Shown here piece by piece: positions 7,697-14,409 of a stretch of DNA of 14,409 nt. Position 1 is the first letter of the stretch, and every line of letters starts with the position of its first letter. The position numbers and the translations under genes were made by a program. Origin of the DNA: an uncultured Clostridium sp. (GTDB lineage Bacteria; Bacillota; Clostridia; Lachnospirales; Lachnospiraceae); the NCBI GenBank assembly GCA_937902905.1, contig CALELW010000081.1, positions 1 to 14,409 of the forward strand. Direction: 5' to 3'. The notes under the pieces were generated by a model. It had not been told where the DNA came from and did no database searches. It saw only the letters and a program-made list of their open reading frames with translations.

Positions 7697-7724
7697 TAAA
7701 GATTTCCGCCGGATTGTCCGAGAT
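7697..7724 (+). promoter_or_regulatory. Sigma-28 (sigma-D) flagellar promoter candidate
   Basis: TAAAGATT (7697-7704) matches the sigma-D -35 consensus TAAAGTTT at seven of eight positions. TCCGAGAT (7717-7724) matches the -10 consensus GCCGATAT at six of eight, with 16 bases between TAAA and the -10 box. It lies in the 59-base gap before the repeat protein, flagellin and fliS genes, which is where a late flagellar promoter is expected. The start would be near 7731, very close to the ribosome binding site at 7733-7737. Confidence 0.6.
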
Positions 7725-7745
7725 ATAAGTATAAGGATTTAGAAA

Positions 7746-10601
7746 GTGAGCGTGAAATCTATGGATATTTCGACCAATCGGATTTCCCTTACCTTTGATG
7801 ACACGGAAAGAATGGAGAAAAAAAACGTGTCTGTACAAGACGCCAAGGATGGCGGCATCTCCCAGATTCAGGTGGGAGCGACAATGGATTGTTCCGTACA
7901 AGAGGCGGGGAAACACCACATTGTGTATACGGAAGCAGAAGCAAAACAATTACAGAAACAAAATATGGTGCCTCTAAACGATACGCAGATGTCACCGGCA
8001 GATTTTATCAGCCGCTGCATGACAGGGAAAGATGCAAAAGCGGTTTCGGAAGATGGGACACCGTTAGAAGAATATACTTCATCTCAGCTTGAGCGGGCGG
8101 TCACAAGAATTAAGAAAGAACGTCATGAGAAGCAGGAGGCTGTCGAGCGTGAAGTGTCAAAACAGCGTGAAAAAGATGAGGCGGTAAGTAGAAATGCCGC
8201 TCAGTTAGCCGCGGACGGTAACGTCCCGGACACTGTGATTGACCAGTTATTGGACAGCGACCTGCCGGTGACGGAGGAAAATGTGGCGAAGCTTTCGCAT
8301 GCCGTAGATATGGCATCGGAAATCCGCTCTTTTTCGGACGCTGCGATGAAGTTTTTTATTGACAATGAAAATACAATTCTTACACCGGAAAATATTAACG
8401 CCGGTGTTCATGGAGCCGTGGAAGGTGAAGAGAATCCATCGTCCGAGGAAAATGATTTTTCACTTGTGGAGAATCAGGTCCGCAGCCGTTTAGAAGAGAG
8501 CGGGATGGAAGCGGATGACGAAAATATGGCAGCAGCGAAGTGGCTGTATGAAGAAGACTTACCGGTAACGGCAGAAAATGTGGCACTTTCTTCGCAGGTA
8601 AAAGAATTAAAAGAAACTAAAGATTCGGTTTTGACGGCACGAATTGCCGACCAGATGGCGGAAGGTGTGCAGCCGGAAAAAGCGAATTTAGTGAAATTAT
8701 CGGTGGCAGAGGCTGTTCGTTTTAAGAGAAGACTGGCGGAAACCCAGCTTACAATGACGGTGGATGCCATCCGCACGATGTCAGAAAAGGGAATTTCAAT
8801 TGACGTCACGAAATTAGAAGATGTAGTTGAGAAACTGAGAGCAGCGGAAAAAGAGGCTTATCAGTCGGAACTTTTCAATGCGGATTTGCCAGTGACAGAA
8901 GAAAATATCAATATGCTGAAAGAAACCTGTCAGGCGGCAAAACAAGTGTTGTCTGCACCGGTTGAGTTTATGGGATATGCATTTACTCAAGGAGTGGAGG
9001 ATACGCTTTCTTCCCTGTCATCTAAGGCAGAGGCGTTTAGCGCTTCATTTGATATGGTGGAAAACCGCTATGAGTCAGTGGGAACGGAAGTCCGCAGAGA
9101 TTTGGGCGATTCGCTCACAAAAGCATTTTCTAATATTGATGCGCTGCTTGAAGAAGCAGGTTTTGAGACAACAGCGAGAAATGAGCGGGCGGTTCGCGCT
9201 CTTGCATATAATCAGATGCCTTTGACCGAGGAAAATCTGGTTTCCGTTAAAGAGTATGATGAGCGTGTTACGACGCTGATGAAAAATATGAAACCGGAAG
9301 TTGTCTGTGAGTTGATACGGAAAGGCGAGAATCCGTTAGAAAAGACACTGGATGAATTGCAGAATGATGTGAATGAGATTTTAGCCGAAAATGATATAGA
9401 AGATATTTCTTTCCGGAAGTATTTGTGGAAAATGGACCACACGGATGGTCTTACGGAAGATGAGCGTGAAACGATGATTGGCGTTTACCGCCTTCTTCAT
9501 CAGATTGAAAAAAGCGATGGGGCGGCAGCCGCTCAGGTATTAAATGAGGGAAAAGAATTATCGCTTTCTTCCCTTTTATCGGCAGTCCGCACACGGAAAA
9601 AAGCCGGAATGGATGTTTCGGTGGATGATTCGTTTGGCATGGAAAAAGAAGTGATTGCTTCAAAAAATTCTATTTCCGAGCAGATTTACACGGCATATGG
9701 ACAAAATCTTGCGGCAGATTTGACGGAAAAATTGTCACCTCAGGTATTAAAAGAGGCAATGGATGGAAATGAAGGAATTTCGGCAGAGGCATTATTGGAG
9801 CAGTGTGAAGAAAAAGGAATTGCAGAGGAAAATGCCTTTTATGAGAATGAAGTGCGATCTGTCCGCGAGGCAGCAGCAAAGAGTGAGTCAGAGGTGATAA
9901 ATTTCTTAGAAGCACTTGATTTACCGGCGACACTTTCCAATCTTTCACTTGTGCAGGAATTTCGCCAGATGGGTGCCGGTAAATGGCATGATTTGTGGAA
10001 AGAAGAAGATACCGATGCGGTTCTTGATGCGATGGAAGAGCCGGACTCGCTGGATGGTGTTTTTGAGAAAATTGAAGAAAATATGCAAAAAGAACTAGCC
10101 GAAAGACAGGAATCAGACGATATAACATATGATGAAATTACATGGCAGAATCAGATGTCCCGCTTGTTTACATTTCATGGCGTAATGCGCCGCTGTCAAG
10201 TTTATGAAGTGCCTATTTTGACGGAATTTGGAATTACAACTTGCAATATTACGATTCAGGAAGGTGTGGAAAAAGAAAAGGGCAGTATTGAGATTGCTAT
10301 GAATTCTAAGGAATTTGGCAGGTTACAGGCTAGTTTTAAGGTAAAAGAGAAAAAGGTAAACGGTTTTGTTACCGTAGAGGATGAAACGAGTGTTTCCTCC
10401 TGCCAAGAGCGCATGGATGCATTTGAAAAGGAATTGGAAGAGATTGGTTTTACAATGGATGGTAATACCCTGATTACGGGGCAAAGGACGTCTCTTTCCG
10501 TAGGAAATAAAGAAGAAGGTGCAAAAAATCAGGATTTGTACCGGATTGCCAGATTATTTGTGGTAACCATGAACAGAAAGGACGATGACAATGAAAATTA
10601 A
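7746..10601 (+). CDS. Large repeat protein of the flagellar locus (DUF6240-like) with FliK-like C-terminal domain
   Basis: The protein has 951 residues. It starts at GTG 7746 behind AAGGA (7733-7737); ATG 7761 is a weaker alternative. It has no signal peptide or membrane segment. The body is acidic, Glu-rich and helical, with a predicted charged helix at ~115-150. A short motif recurs: LPVTEENV at 173, LPVTAENV at 272, LPVTEENI at 381, MPLTEENL at 491 and the weaker LPATLSNL at 726, plus ILTPENIN at 211. The main copies are spaced 99, 109 and 110 residues. Residues ~847-905 resemble the FliK hook-length-control C-terminal domain: a GSIEIAMNSKEFGRLQASFKV strand pair, then a helix ending in LEEIGF. 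I recognise it as the type of protein called DUF6240 in Lachnospiraceae, usually beside flagellin genes. A role in flagellar export or length control is inferred. Its last 11 bases overlap the flagellin start, implying translational coupling. Confidence 0.8.
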   Translation: MSVKSMDISTNRISLTFDDTERMEKKNVSVQDAKDGGISQIQVGATMDCSVQEAGKHHIVYTEAEAKQLQKQNMVPLNDTQMSPADFISRCMTGKDAKAVSEDGTPLEEYTSSQLERAVTRIKKERHEKQEAVEREVSKQREKDEAVSRNAAQLAADGNVPDTVIDQLLDSDLPVTEENVAKLSHAVDMASEIRSFSDAAMKFFIDNENTILTPENINAGVHGAVEGEENPSSEENDFSLVENQVRSRLEESGMEADDENMAAAKWLYEEDLPVTAENVALSSQVKELKETKDSVLTARIADQMAEGVQPEKANLVKLSVAEAVRFKRRLAETQLTMTVDAIRTMSEKGISIDVTKLEDVVEKLRAAEKEAYQSELFNADLPVTEENINMLKETCQAAKQVLSAPVEFMGYAFTQGVEDTLSSLSSKAEAFSASFDMVENRYESVGTEVRRDLGDSLTKAFSNIDALLEEAGFETTARNERAVRALAYNQMPLTEENLVSVKEYDERVTTLMKNMKPEVVCELIRKGENPLEKTLDELQNDVNEILAENDIEDISFRKYLWKMDHTDGLTEDERETMIGVYRLLHQIEKSDGAAAAQVLNEGKELSLSSLLSAVRTRKKAGMDVSVDDSFGMEKEVIASKNSISEQIYTAYGQNLAADLTEKLSPQVLKEAMDGNEGISAEALLEQCEEKGIAEENAFYENEVRSVREAAAKSESEVINFLEALDLPATLSNLSLVQEFRQMGAGKWHDLWKEEDTDAVLDAMEEPDSLDGVFEKIEENMQKELAERQESDDITYDEITWQNQMSRLFTFHGVMRRCQVYEVPILTEFGITTCNITIQEGVEKEKGSIEIAMNSKEFGRLQASFKVKEKKVNGFVTVEDETSVSSCQERMDAFEKELEEIGFTMDGNTLITGQRTSLSVGNKEEGAKNQDLYRIARLFVVTMNRKDDDNEN

Positions 10602-12015
10602 TACAAACATTTCGGCGCTTCGCGCAAATTTTAACTTGAACAATGTGCAGTCACAGTTGACATCAAGTACAAACAAATTATCTTCCGGCTATCGGATTAC
10701 AAAAGCGGCAGATGATGCGGCAGGAATGGCAATTTCTCAGAAAATGCATGCACAGATCCGCGGACTCCAGAGAGCTTCCAAAAACGGTTCGGATGGTGTT
10801 TCGTTCATTCAGACGACAGAAGGTGTTCTCTCTGAAATTGAAAATATGTTACAGCGCTGCCGTGAACTTTCGGTACAGGCGGCAAACGGCAGTGTGACAA
10901 CGATTGAAGATAAACAGGCACTGCAAAATGAGATTGATTCTTTGATGGCGGAAATCGACCGTTTGTCAAAAGATACCGAGTATAATACGATGAGTGTGTT
11001 AGATGGCTCCTGCTGCCGTCAGTCCTCATCCAACAATGTTGGTGTAAAATTGATTGATGCCAGTGATGATGTGGCATTAACCGGTTATAAATTTACAATT
11101 GTATCAGAGGCAACACAGGCAACTGCAAAAACGGGCGCACTTGGATTTGCGCCAACGGATGTGGTTGATAAGGCGACCGCCGGACAGATTCAGATTAATG
11201 GTGAAGTAATTGATATTAAGGAAGGTCAGACTTTTGAAGATGTTTATGCAACGATTCGTGATGCTTGTGAAATGATGAATGTCGATGTGGTTCCGGTAAA
11301 TGCTGCCGGTGTGGAATGTGAATTGGCTGCGGCCACAAATCTTTCGTTTACTTCGGTTATTTACGGCGCATCCCAGAAGTTAAATATTACAACGGATAAT
11401 GCAAATCTGGCACAGAAACTTGGTATTGACGGTGTGCAGACAACAGAGGGTACGGATGCAAAAGTAACACTTGATACGACTTCAGGATTTTCGAATACAG
11501 CAACGGTATTTATCAATGGCGGACAGATGGAAGTATCGGACCGTGACGGATTCCGTATGTTATTTGATATTTCCGATGCAAAAGCCGGTTCAGATGCTAC
11601 GGTTACGATGCTGGATGCCGGTTATGTTGCAATCCAGATTGGAGCCAATGAAGGACAGAGCATTAACATTTCGATTCCATGCGTTAATACAAAGACGCTG
11701 GATATTGAAAACTGCAACGTATGTACCGTGGCAGGGGCTTCTTCCTCCATTACAGCGTTTGATGATGCGATTCAGCAGGTTTCTTCCATCCGCTCGAAAC
11801 TTGGTGCTTACCAGAACCGTTTGGATTCTGCAATTTCAAGTCTTGATGAGACATCACAGAACTTGACAGAAGCATGCTCCCGTATTGAAGATGTGGATAT
11901 GTCGGAGGAAATGACAAAATATACACAGTACAGCGTATTAGTGCAGGCAGGTACTTCGATGTTAGCACAGGCGAACAATCAGCCACAGACGATTTTACAG
12001 ATTCTTCAGGGATAA
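10591..12015 (+). CDS. fliC: Flagellin
   Basis: The protein has 474 residues. ATG 10591 is chosen over ATG 10585 because AAAGGA lies eight bases upstream of it and the product then begins with the usual MKINTN. Residues 1-~140 form the conserved D0/D1 region (NKLSSGYRITKAADDAAG, then LQRCRELSVQAANGS). The last ~90 residues are the C-terminal D1/D0 (NRLDSAISSLDETSQNL, SRIEDVDMSEEM, ending QILQG). The variable middle (~142-385) contains segments like the hook/flagellin IN motif (GQIQINGEVIDI) and a FliD-like GTDAKVTLD stretch. Subunits are exported through the flagellar type III apparatus and polymerise into the filament. Nine cysteines is unusual, since flagellins normally have none or very few. 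The D1 region that TLR5 recognises is well conserved. It overlaps the upstream gene and is followed by its chaperone gene. Confidence 0.95.
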   Translation: MKINTNISALRANFNLNNVQSQLTSSTNKLSSGYRITKAADDAAGMAISQKMHAQIRGLQRASKNGSDGVSFIQTTEGVLSEIENMLQRCRELSVQAANGSVTTIEDKQALQNEIDSLMAEIDRLSKDTEYNTMSVLDGSCCRQSSSNNVGVKLIDASDDVALTGYKFTIVSEATQATAKTGALGFAPTDVVDKATAGQIQINGEVIDIKEGQTFEDVYATIRDACEMMNVDVVPVNAAGVECELAAATNLSFTSVIYGASQKLNITTDNANLAQKLGIDGVQTTEGTDAKVTLDTTSGFSNTATVFINGGQMEVSDRDGFRMLFDISDAKAGSDATVTMLDAGYVAIQIGANEGQSINISIPCVNTKTLDIENCNVCTVAGASSSITAFDDAIQQVSSIRSKLGAYQNRLDSAISSLDETSQNLTEACSRIEDVDMSEEMTKYTQYSVLVQAGTSMLAQANNQPQTILQILQG

Positions 12016-12024
12016 ATAAATCCC
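12009..12024 (+). promoter_or_regulatory. Small hairpin across the flagellin stop codon
   Basis: GGGAT (12009-12013) and ATCCC (12020-12024) can pair around a six-base loop. The stem contains part of the flagellin TAA and ends six bases before the fliS AGGAGG site. It lacks a U-run, so it is not a terminator. It could stabilise the flagellin message end or affect fliS translation, but this is weak evidence. Confidence 0.3.
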
Positions 12025-12044
12025 GCGAATAGGAGGAAGATGGC

Positions 12045-12524
12045 ATGGAAAAAGAACGGTTACAGGAGTATGCAGCGCGTGTGACGCAGGCAAACCGAAG
12101 TGAACTTGTTGTGATTATTTATGAGGCAACACTTGCCAGTATAGAAGAGGGGAAAAAATATTTAAAACAGGGAGAAATTGAAGCGGTGCGCCATGAAATT
12201 GAACGTGCGCGCAGTATGATTACGGAATTGATGGGAAGTTTAGATTTGCAGTATGAGATTTCCCATTATCTTCGCCAATTATATGTGTTTGCGTATCAGG
12301 AACTTTGTCAGGGCATTGCAAACAGAGACCCGGAGCAGCTAAATCATGCAACGGATATTTTTGAAGCACTTCTTCCATCTTTTAAAGAAGTTGCGAAACA
12401 GGACGACTCGGAAGCCGTCATGAAAAATGTGCAGACAATTTATGCCGGTCTCACATATGGGCGTGGAACGCTCAATGAGACGATTGATAGCGGGGCTGAT
12501 GCAAATCGCGGATTTGAGGCGTAA
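12045..12524 (+). CDS. fliS: Flagellin export chaperone FliS
   Basis: The protein has 159 residues with an AGGAGG site eight bases before the ATG. FliS is a four-helix cytoplasmic chaperone that binds the C-terminal D0 helix of flagellin, prevents premature polymerisation and delivers it to the export gate. Family features are the N-terminal segment NRSELVVIIYEATLA (SPxELIxMLYDGA in typical FliS), the ELMGSLDLQYEISHYLRQLYVF stretch around residues 62-83, and a helix ending in LLPSFKEVAKQ. The roughly 25-residue C-terminal tail after YAGLTYGRG makes it longer than the usual 125-135 residues. It is 29 bases downstream of flagellin, so chaperone and client are probably co-transcribed. Its 3' end overlaps the convergent DUF2508-like gene by 53 bases, and no terminator lies between them. 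Confidence 0.85.
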   Translation: MEKERLQEYAARVTQANRSELVVIIYEATLASIEEGKKYLKQGEIEAVRHEIERARSMITELMGSLDLQYEISHYLRQLYVFAYQELCQGIANRDPEQLNHATDIFEALLPSFKEVAKQDDSEAVMKNVQTIYAGLTYGRGTLNETIDSGADANRGFEA

Positions 12525-12738
12525 ATTCGGCGTTTGTCTGAATGCTTTGCACTTGGCGCAGTAAATATTTGTAGCGGAACGACAGCGCATTGATTTCATA
12601 GATATAGCTGTCGATTAAATCCGGGTCACATACATTTTCAAAATTGGAATGGGCGGTTTCAAGCGCCTGTTGTAAGGACTCAATTTCCTGCATAAGCTCG
12701 GCTTTTGCCTGGCATGCAGGATTTTTTTTATTCTTCAT
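12472..12738 (-). CDS. Small DUF2508 (YaaL-like) protein
   Basis: The product has 88 residues. The start is ATG 12738, because AAAGGAGA lies seven bases upstream on the - strand; a longer reading frame to 12768 would include that site. The core matches what I know of the DUF2508/YaaL family: a helix ELMQEIESLQQALETAHSNF, then VCDPDLIDSYIYEINALSFRYKYLLRQ. The family is common in spore-forming and related Firmicutes, and its function is not known. It is hydrophilic and probably cytoplasmic and helical. The last 53 bases, coding for its C-terminus, overlap the end of fliS on the other strand. It is transcribed divergently from the pilus-type genes. I see no clear promoter for it. Confidence 0.75.
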   Translation of the reverse strand: MKNKKNPACQAKAELMQEIESLQQALETAHSNFENVCDPDLIDSYIYEINALSFRYKYLLRQVQSIQTNAEFTPQIRDLHQPRYQSSH

Positions 12739-12834
12739 TTCACACTCTCCTTTACGATGAAAAATCACAAATACTTAGTAACAGTATAGTCAAAAAATGG
12801 AAAGGTTATGCATATTATCTTGTGTCGTAAAACG

Positions 12835-12844
12835 CTTTCGAAAG
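12835..12844. promoter_or_regulatory. Perfect 10-bp palindrome, possible operator
   Basis: CTTTCGAAAG is a perfect palindrome ending three bases before the TTGACA -35 box of the rightward promoter and about 100 bases upstream of the DUF2508-like gene on the other strand. The position suits an operator or activator site for the prepilin peptidase operon. No regulator is encoded nearby to support this. Confidence 0.3.
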
Positions 12845-12847
12845 TTG

Positions 12848-12876
12848 TTGACAAGTGGGTATGTGGCGTGTTAAAT
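12848..12876 (+). promoter_or_regulatory. Probable sigma-A promoter of the Tad-type pilus operon
   Basis: A perfect TTGACA (12848-12853) is followed after 17 bases by TTAAAT (12871-12876); TAAATT at 12872 with 18 bases is the alternative. The start would be near 12883, giving a short leader that contains the AGGAGG ribosome binding site at 12895-12900. Confidence 0.6.
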
Positions 12877-12906
12877 TTGTAGCACATCACAGATAGGAGG
12901 TGAGTG

Positions 12907-13413
12907 ATGACCTTAGTTTACGAGTTGATTTTTCTTGTTCTCGTACCGGCATCCCTCTTCGATTTATGGCAGTACCGTGTGCCGAATGCACTTTGTTTTG
13001 CCGCTCTTGTGATAAGCCTTATCGGCCATCTGGACAGGATATCGGCAGCCGGGATTTCTTTCTGGCTTGCCGGAATAATCATTCCGTTTTCTGTCAGTTT
13101 TATATTTTACGTTTGCCACGTATTTGGGGCATCCGATAGTAAATTAATTTCTGTTATAGGAGCATTCCTTGGTTTTAGGGCTGCGCTCCGTATCCTTGTT
13201 TATTCTATTTTTGTTGGTGCCATTATGGCTCTGTTTAAGATGATTAGGCGGAAGAATATGTTTCGCCGGTTTCGCTATTTATTTCAATTTATAAAAAGTG
13301 ATAAAAAAACACGAAATAAAAATCCCTATTATGACATGAGACGAGATGGTGAAGATGGTGTCATTCCTTTTTGTATCGCCATATCCATCGCTGCCTTATG
13401 GGAGATATTTTAG
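12907..13413 (+). CDS. A24 family prepilin peptidase, TadV/CpaA-like
   Basis: The protein has 168 residues. ATG 12907 is preferred over the adjacent GTG 12904 because it lies six bases after AGGAGG. It is an integral membrane aspartic protease with about four hydrophobic segments. The two catalytic aspartates are visible: D19 in FDLWQYRVPN, and D77 in GASDSKL, where the second glycine of the usual GxGD is a serine. The N-terminal methylase domain of PilD-type enzymes is absent, as in the short TadV/CpaA enzymes that process Flp-type pilins. A basic loop at ~118-140 precedes a final hydrophobic segment. The next gene is a TadZ/CpaE-like protein, which supports a Tad/Flp pilus operon starting here. 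Cleavage of prepilin leader peptides at the membrane is the expected role. The partner pilin gene is outside the window. Confidence 0.8.
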   Translation: MTLVYELIFLVLVPASLFDLWQYRVPNALCFAALVISLIGHLDRISAAGISFWLAGIIIPFSVSFIFYVCHVFGASDSKLISVIGAFLGFRAALRILVYSIFVGAIMALFKMIRRKNMFRRFRYLFQFIKSDKKTRNKNPYYDMRRDGEDGVIPFCIAISIAALWEIF

Positions 13414-13464
13414 GGAAACTGCCCTTTTATGCAAATGAAAGGCAATGGAAAAAGGAGGATTCGG

Positions 13465-14409
13465 ATGAAAGAAACGATAATACTTTTGTATTTTTTGCAG
13501 GCAGATTACGGAAGGCGGCTGCTCCGCTTTTTGACAAGGAAAAAGAATAAACAGATACGATTGGAATTAATGACAGAGAGAGAACGAGTGATGTGGCGGA
13601 CGGAGACAGAGAACCAGCGGATTGTTGTTTTGACCGATGATGAGGGGCTTTATGCAGAGGCAAAAAAAGAGGTGATTCTGTTAGGAAAAACCGATGACAG
13701 GCAGCAGAAGAAGATTTTGCAGTATCAGCGTGCGGAAGGGATTTATCAGGATTTGCTGAAAATTCTTGGTTATAAGCCATTGGAAGAAGATGAAAAATTA
13801 CAAAAAGGTGTGATTATGTTTTTTTCACCGGAGGGAATGATTGTTACGGAACCTGCCGTGATGACGGCGCAGTATCTGGGGATGAAAGGGCGGTGTCTGT
13901 TTGTCAGCTTAAGCGGATTTCCGGTCTATTTTGACGGTGAGTTTTCGAAATACCCGCATTGGCAAAAAAGAGATATTGGTGAGCTTCTTTTGTGCCCATC
14001 GGAGAAGTTGTTTTCGGCGCAGTTACCGCAGTATGTTTATCCGTTTGGCAGTGCCGATATGCTGGCTCCGTTTGCCCACTATAAGGATTTATTAGACTGT
14101 GGAATCGAAGATTTGAAAAAGTTATTTGAGAGGCTTTTGACAATAGGGAAATACGATTCGCTGGTTGTTGAAATGGGGGCTTTGTCGGAATCTTTGATGG
14201 ATTTTATGGCGTGTGCCAACCGGCTGTTTGTTGTAGACAGAAGAGATGGTTTTGGTGATGTGCGTAAGAAAGTCTTTTTACATTACTGTGAGATGGAAAA
14301 AAAGAATGATTTATTAGCACTTGCTGAGTTTATTCCGGAATGGGAAGAGATACCAAACTGGCGGGAAAATCTCTGCACTCTGCCACTTGCCGAGTGGTCA
14401 CAAAATAAT
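13465..14409 (+). CDS. TadZ/CpaE-like pilus assembly protein, degenerate, partial (runs off right edge)
   Basis: An open frame of 315 codons has no stop before the window ends. ATG 13465 follows AAAGGAGG by six bases; in-frame ATGs at 13429 and 13435 lack such a site. No signal peptide or membrane segment is evident. Residues 1-110 are a poorly conserved N-terminal region. From residue 115 the pattern follows the MinD/ParA-type ATPase fold of TadZ/CpaE: a strand GVIMFFSPEG, then a helix AVMTAQYLG, then RCLFVSLSGF. Later VYPFGSADML, a helix, and YDSLVVEMGAL followed by NRLFVVDR appear in the order expected of that fold. The P-loop GGxGKT is replaced by SPEGMIVTE (121-129), so ATP binding is probably lost. 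TadZ localises Tad pilus assembly at the membrane, and several homologues are known to be degenerate. Assignment rests on the fold pattern plus the neighbouring prepilin peptidase. Confidence 0.6.
   Translation, partial: MKETIILLYFLQADYGRRLLRFLTRKKNKQIRLELMTERERVMWRTETENQRIVVLTDDEGLYAEAKKEVILLGKTDDRQQKKILQYQRAEGIYQDLLKILGYKPLEEDEKLQKGVIMFFSPEGMIVTEPAVMTAQYLGMKGRCLFVSLSGFPVYFDGEFSKYPHWQKRDIGELLLCPSEKLFSAQLPQYVYPFGSADMLAPFAHYKDLLDCGIEDLKKLFERLLTIGKYDSLVVEMGALSESLMDFMACANRLFVVDRRDGFGDVRKKVFLHYCEMEKKNDLLALAEFIPEWEEIPNWRENLCTLPLAEWSQNN

Noticed and set aside
9670..10128. 152-codon open frame on the - strand
   Set aside because: It is antisense to the repeat protein, rich in Leu/His/Pro, with no recognisable motif or ribosome binding site.
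7746..10601. DNA-level tandem repeats or a CRISPR-like array in the repeat protein gene
   Set aside because: The repeats are visible only as short protein motifs about 100 residues apart. The DNA copies have diverged and there is no regular repeat-spacer pattern.
11471..11866. 131-codon open frame on the + strand within flagellin
   Set aside because: It is a shifted frame of the flagellin gene, whose C-terminal conserved motifs lie in the main frame.
12739..12906. Promoter for the DUF2508-like gene on the - strand
   Set aside because: TATACT and TTGACT boxes exist, but no pair has acceptable spacing, so I did not annotate one.
13427..13780. 117-codon open frame on the - strand
   Set aside because: It is antisense to the TadZ-like frame, which has a clear ribosome binding site and runs open to the window edge.

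Overview
The window looks like a chromosomal segment of a motile, polysaccharide-degrading gut or rumen Lachnospiraceae (a Roseburia / Butyrivibrio / Lachnospira-type Firmicute). The reasons are the modest GC content, strong AGGAGG ribosome binding sites, a GH10 xylanase and a subtilase that both carry extremely lysine-rich Ig-like modules, a flagellin of the Clostridia type next to a large repeat protein resembling the family I know as DUF6240, and a small DUF2508/YaaL-like gene. Species assignment is inference.

Left part (1-6474). The first ~190 bases are non-coding, fold locally and end in a long hairpin that can terminate transcription in both directions. I read this as the 3' part of a structured non-coding RNA whose class I could not identify. 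Then come four leftward genes for the cell surface and housekeeping: a membrane-anchored L,D-transpeptidase with a fully consensus sigma-A promoter, a secreted GH10 endo-xylanase, MTA/SAH nucleosidase (mtnN), and a secreted subtilisin-like protease with an inserted domain beside the active-site serine.

Middle part (6503-12524). A rightward block begins with a degenerate HD-GYP protein. It continues, behind a good sigma-28 (sigma-D) promoter candidate, with a 951-residue repeat protein that has a FliK-like C-terminus, a flagellin whose start overlaps the previous gene by 11 nt, and a FliS-type flagellin chaperone. This arrangement suggests a late flagellar transcription unit in which a putative hook-length or ruler protein, the filament subunit and its chaperone are co-expressed. 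The flagellin is odd in having nine cysteines.

Right part (12472-14409). A small leftward DUF2508-like gene overlaps the 3' end of fliS tail to tail. Divergent from it, behind a TTGACA-type promoter preceded by a perfect 10-bp palindrome, starts what looks like a Tad/Flp-type pilus operon: an A24 prepilin peptidase (TadV/CpaA-like), then a TadZ/CpaE-like protein that has lost its P-loop and runs off the right edge. The segment therefore joins flagellar and Tad-pilus functions. There is no sign of mobile elements, CRISPR arrays, tRNA or rRNA, and no gene-free stretch exceeds 300 bases.
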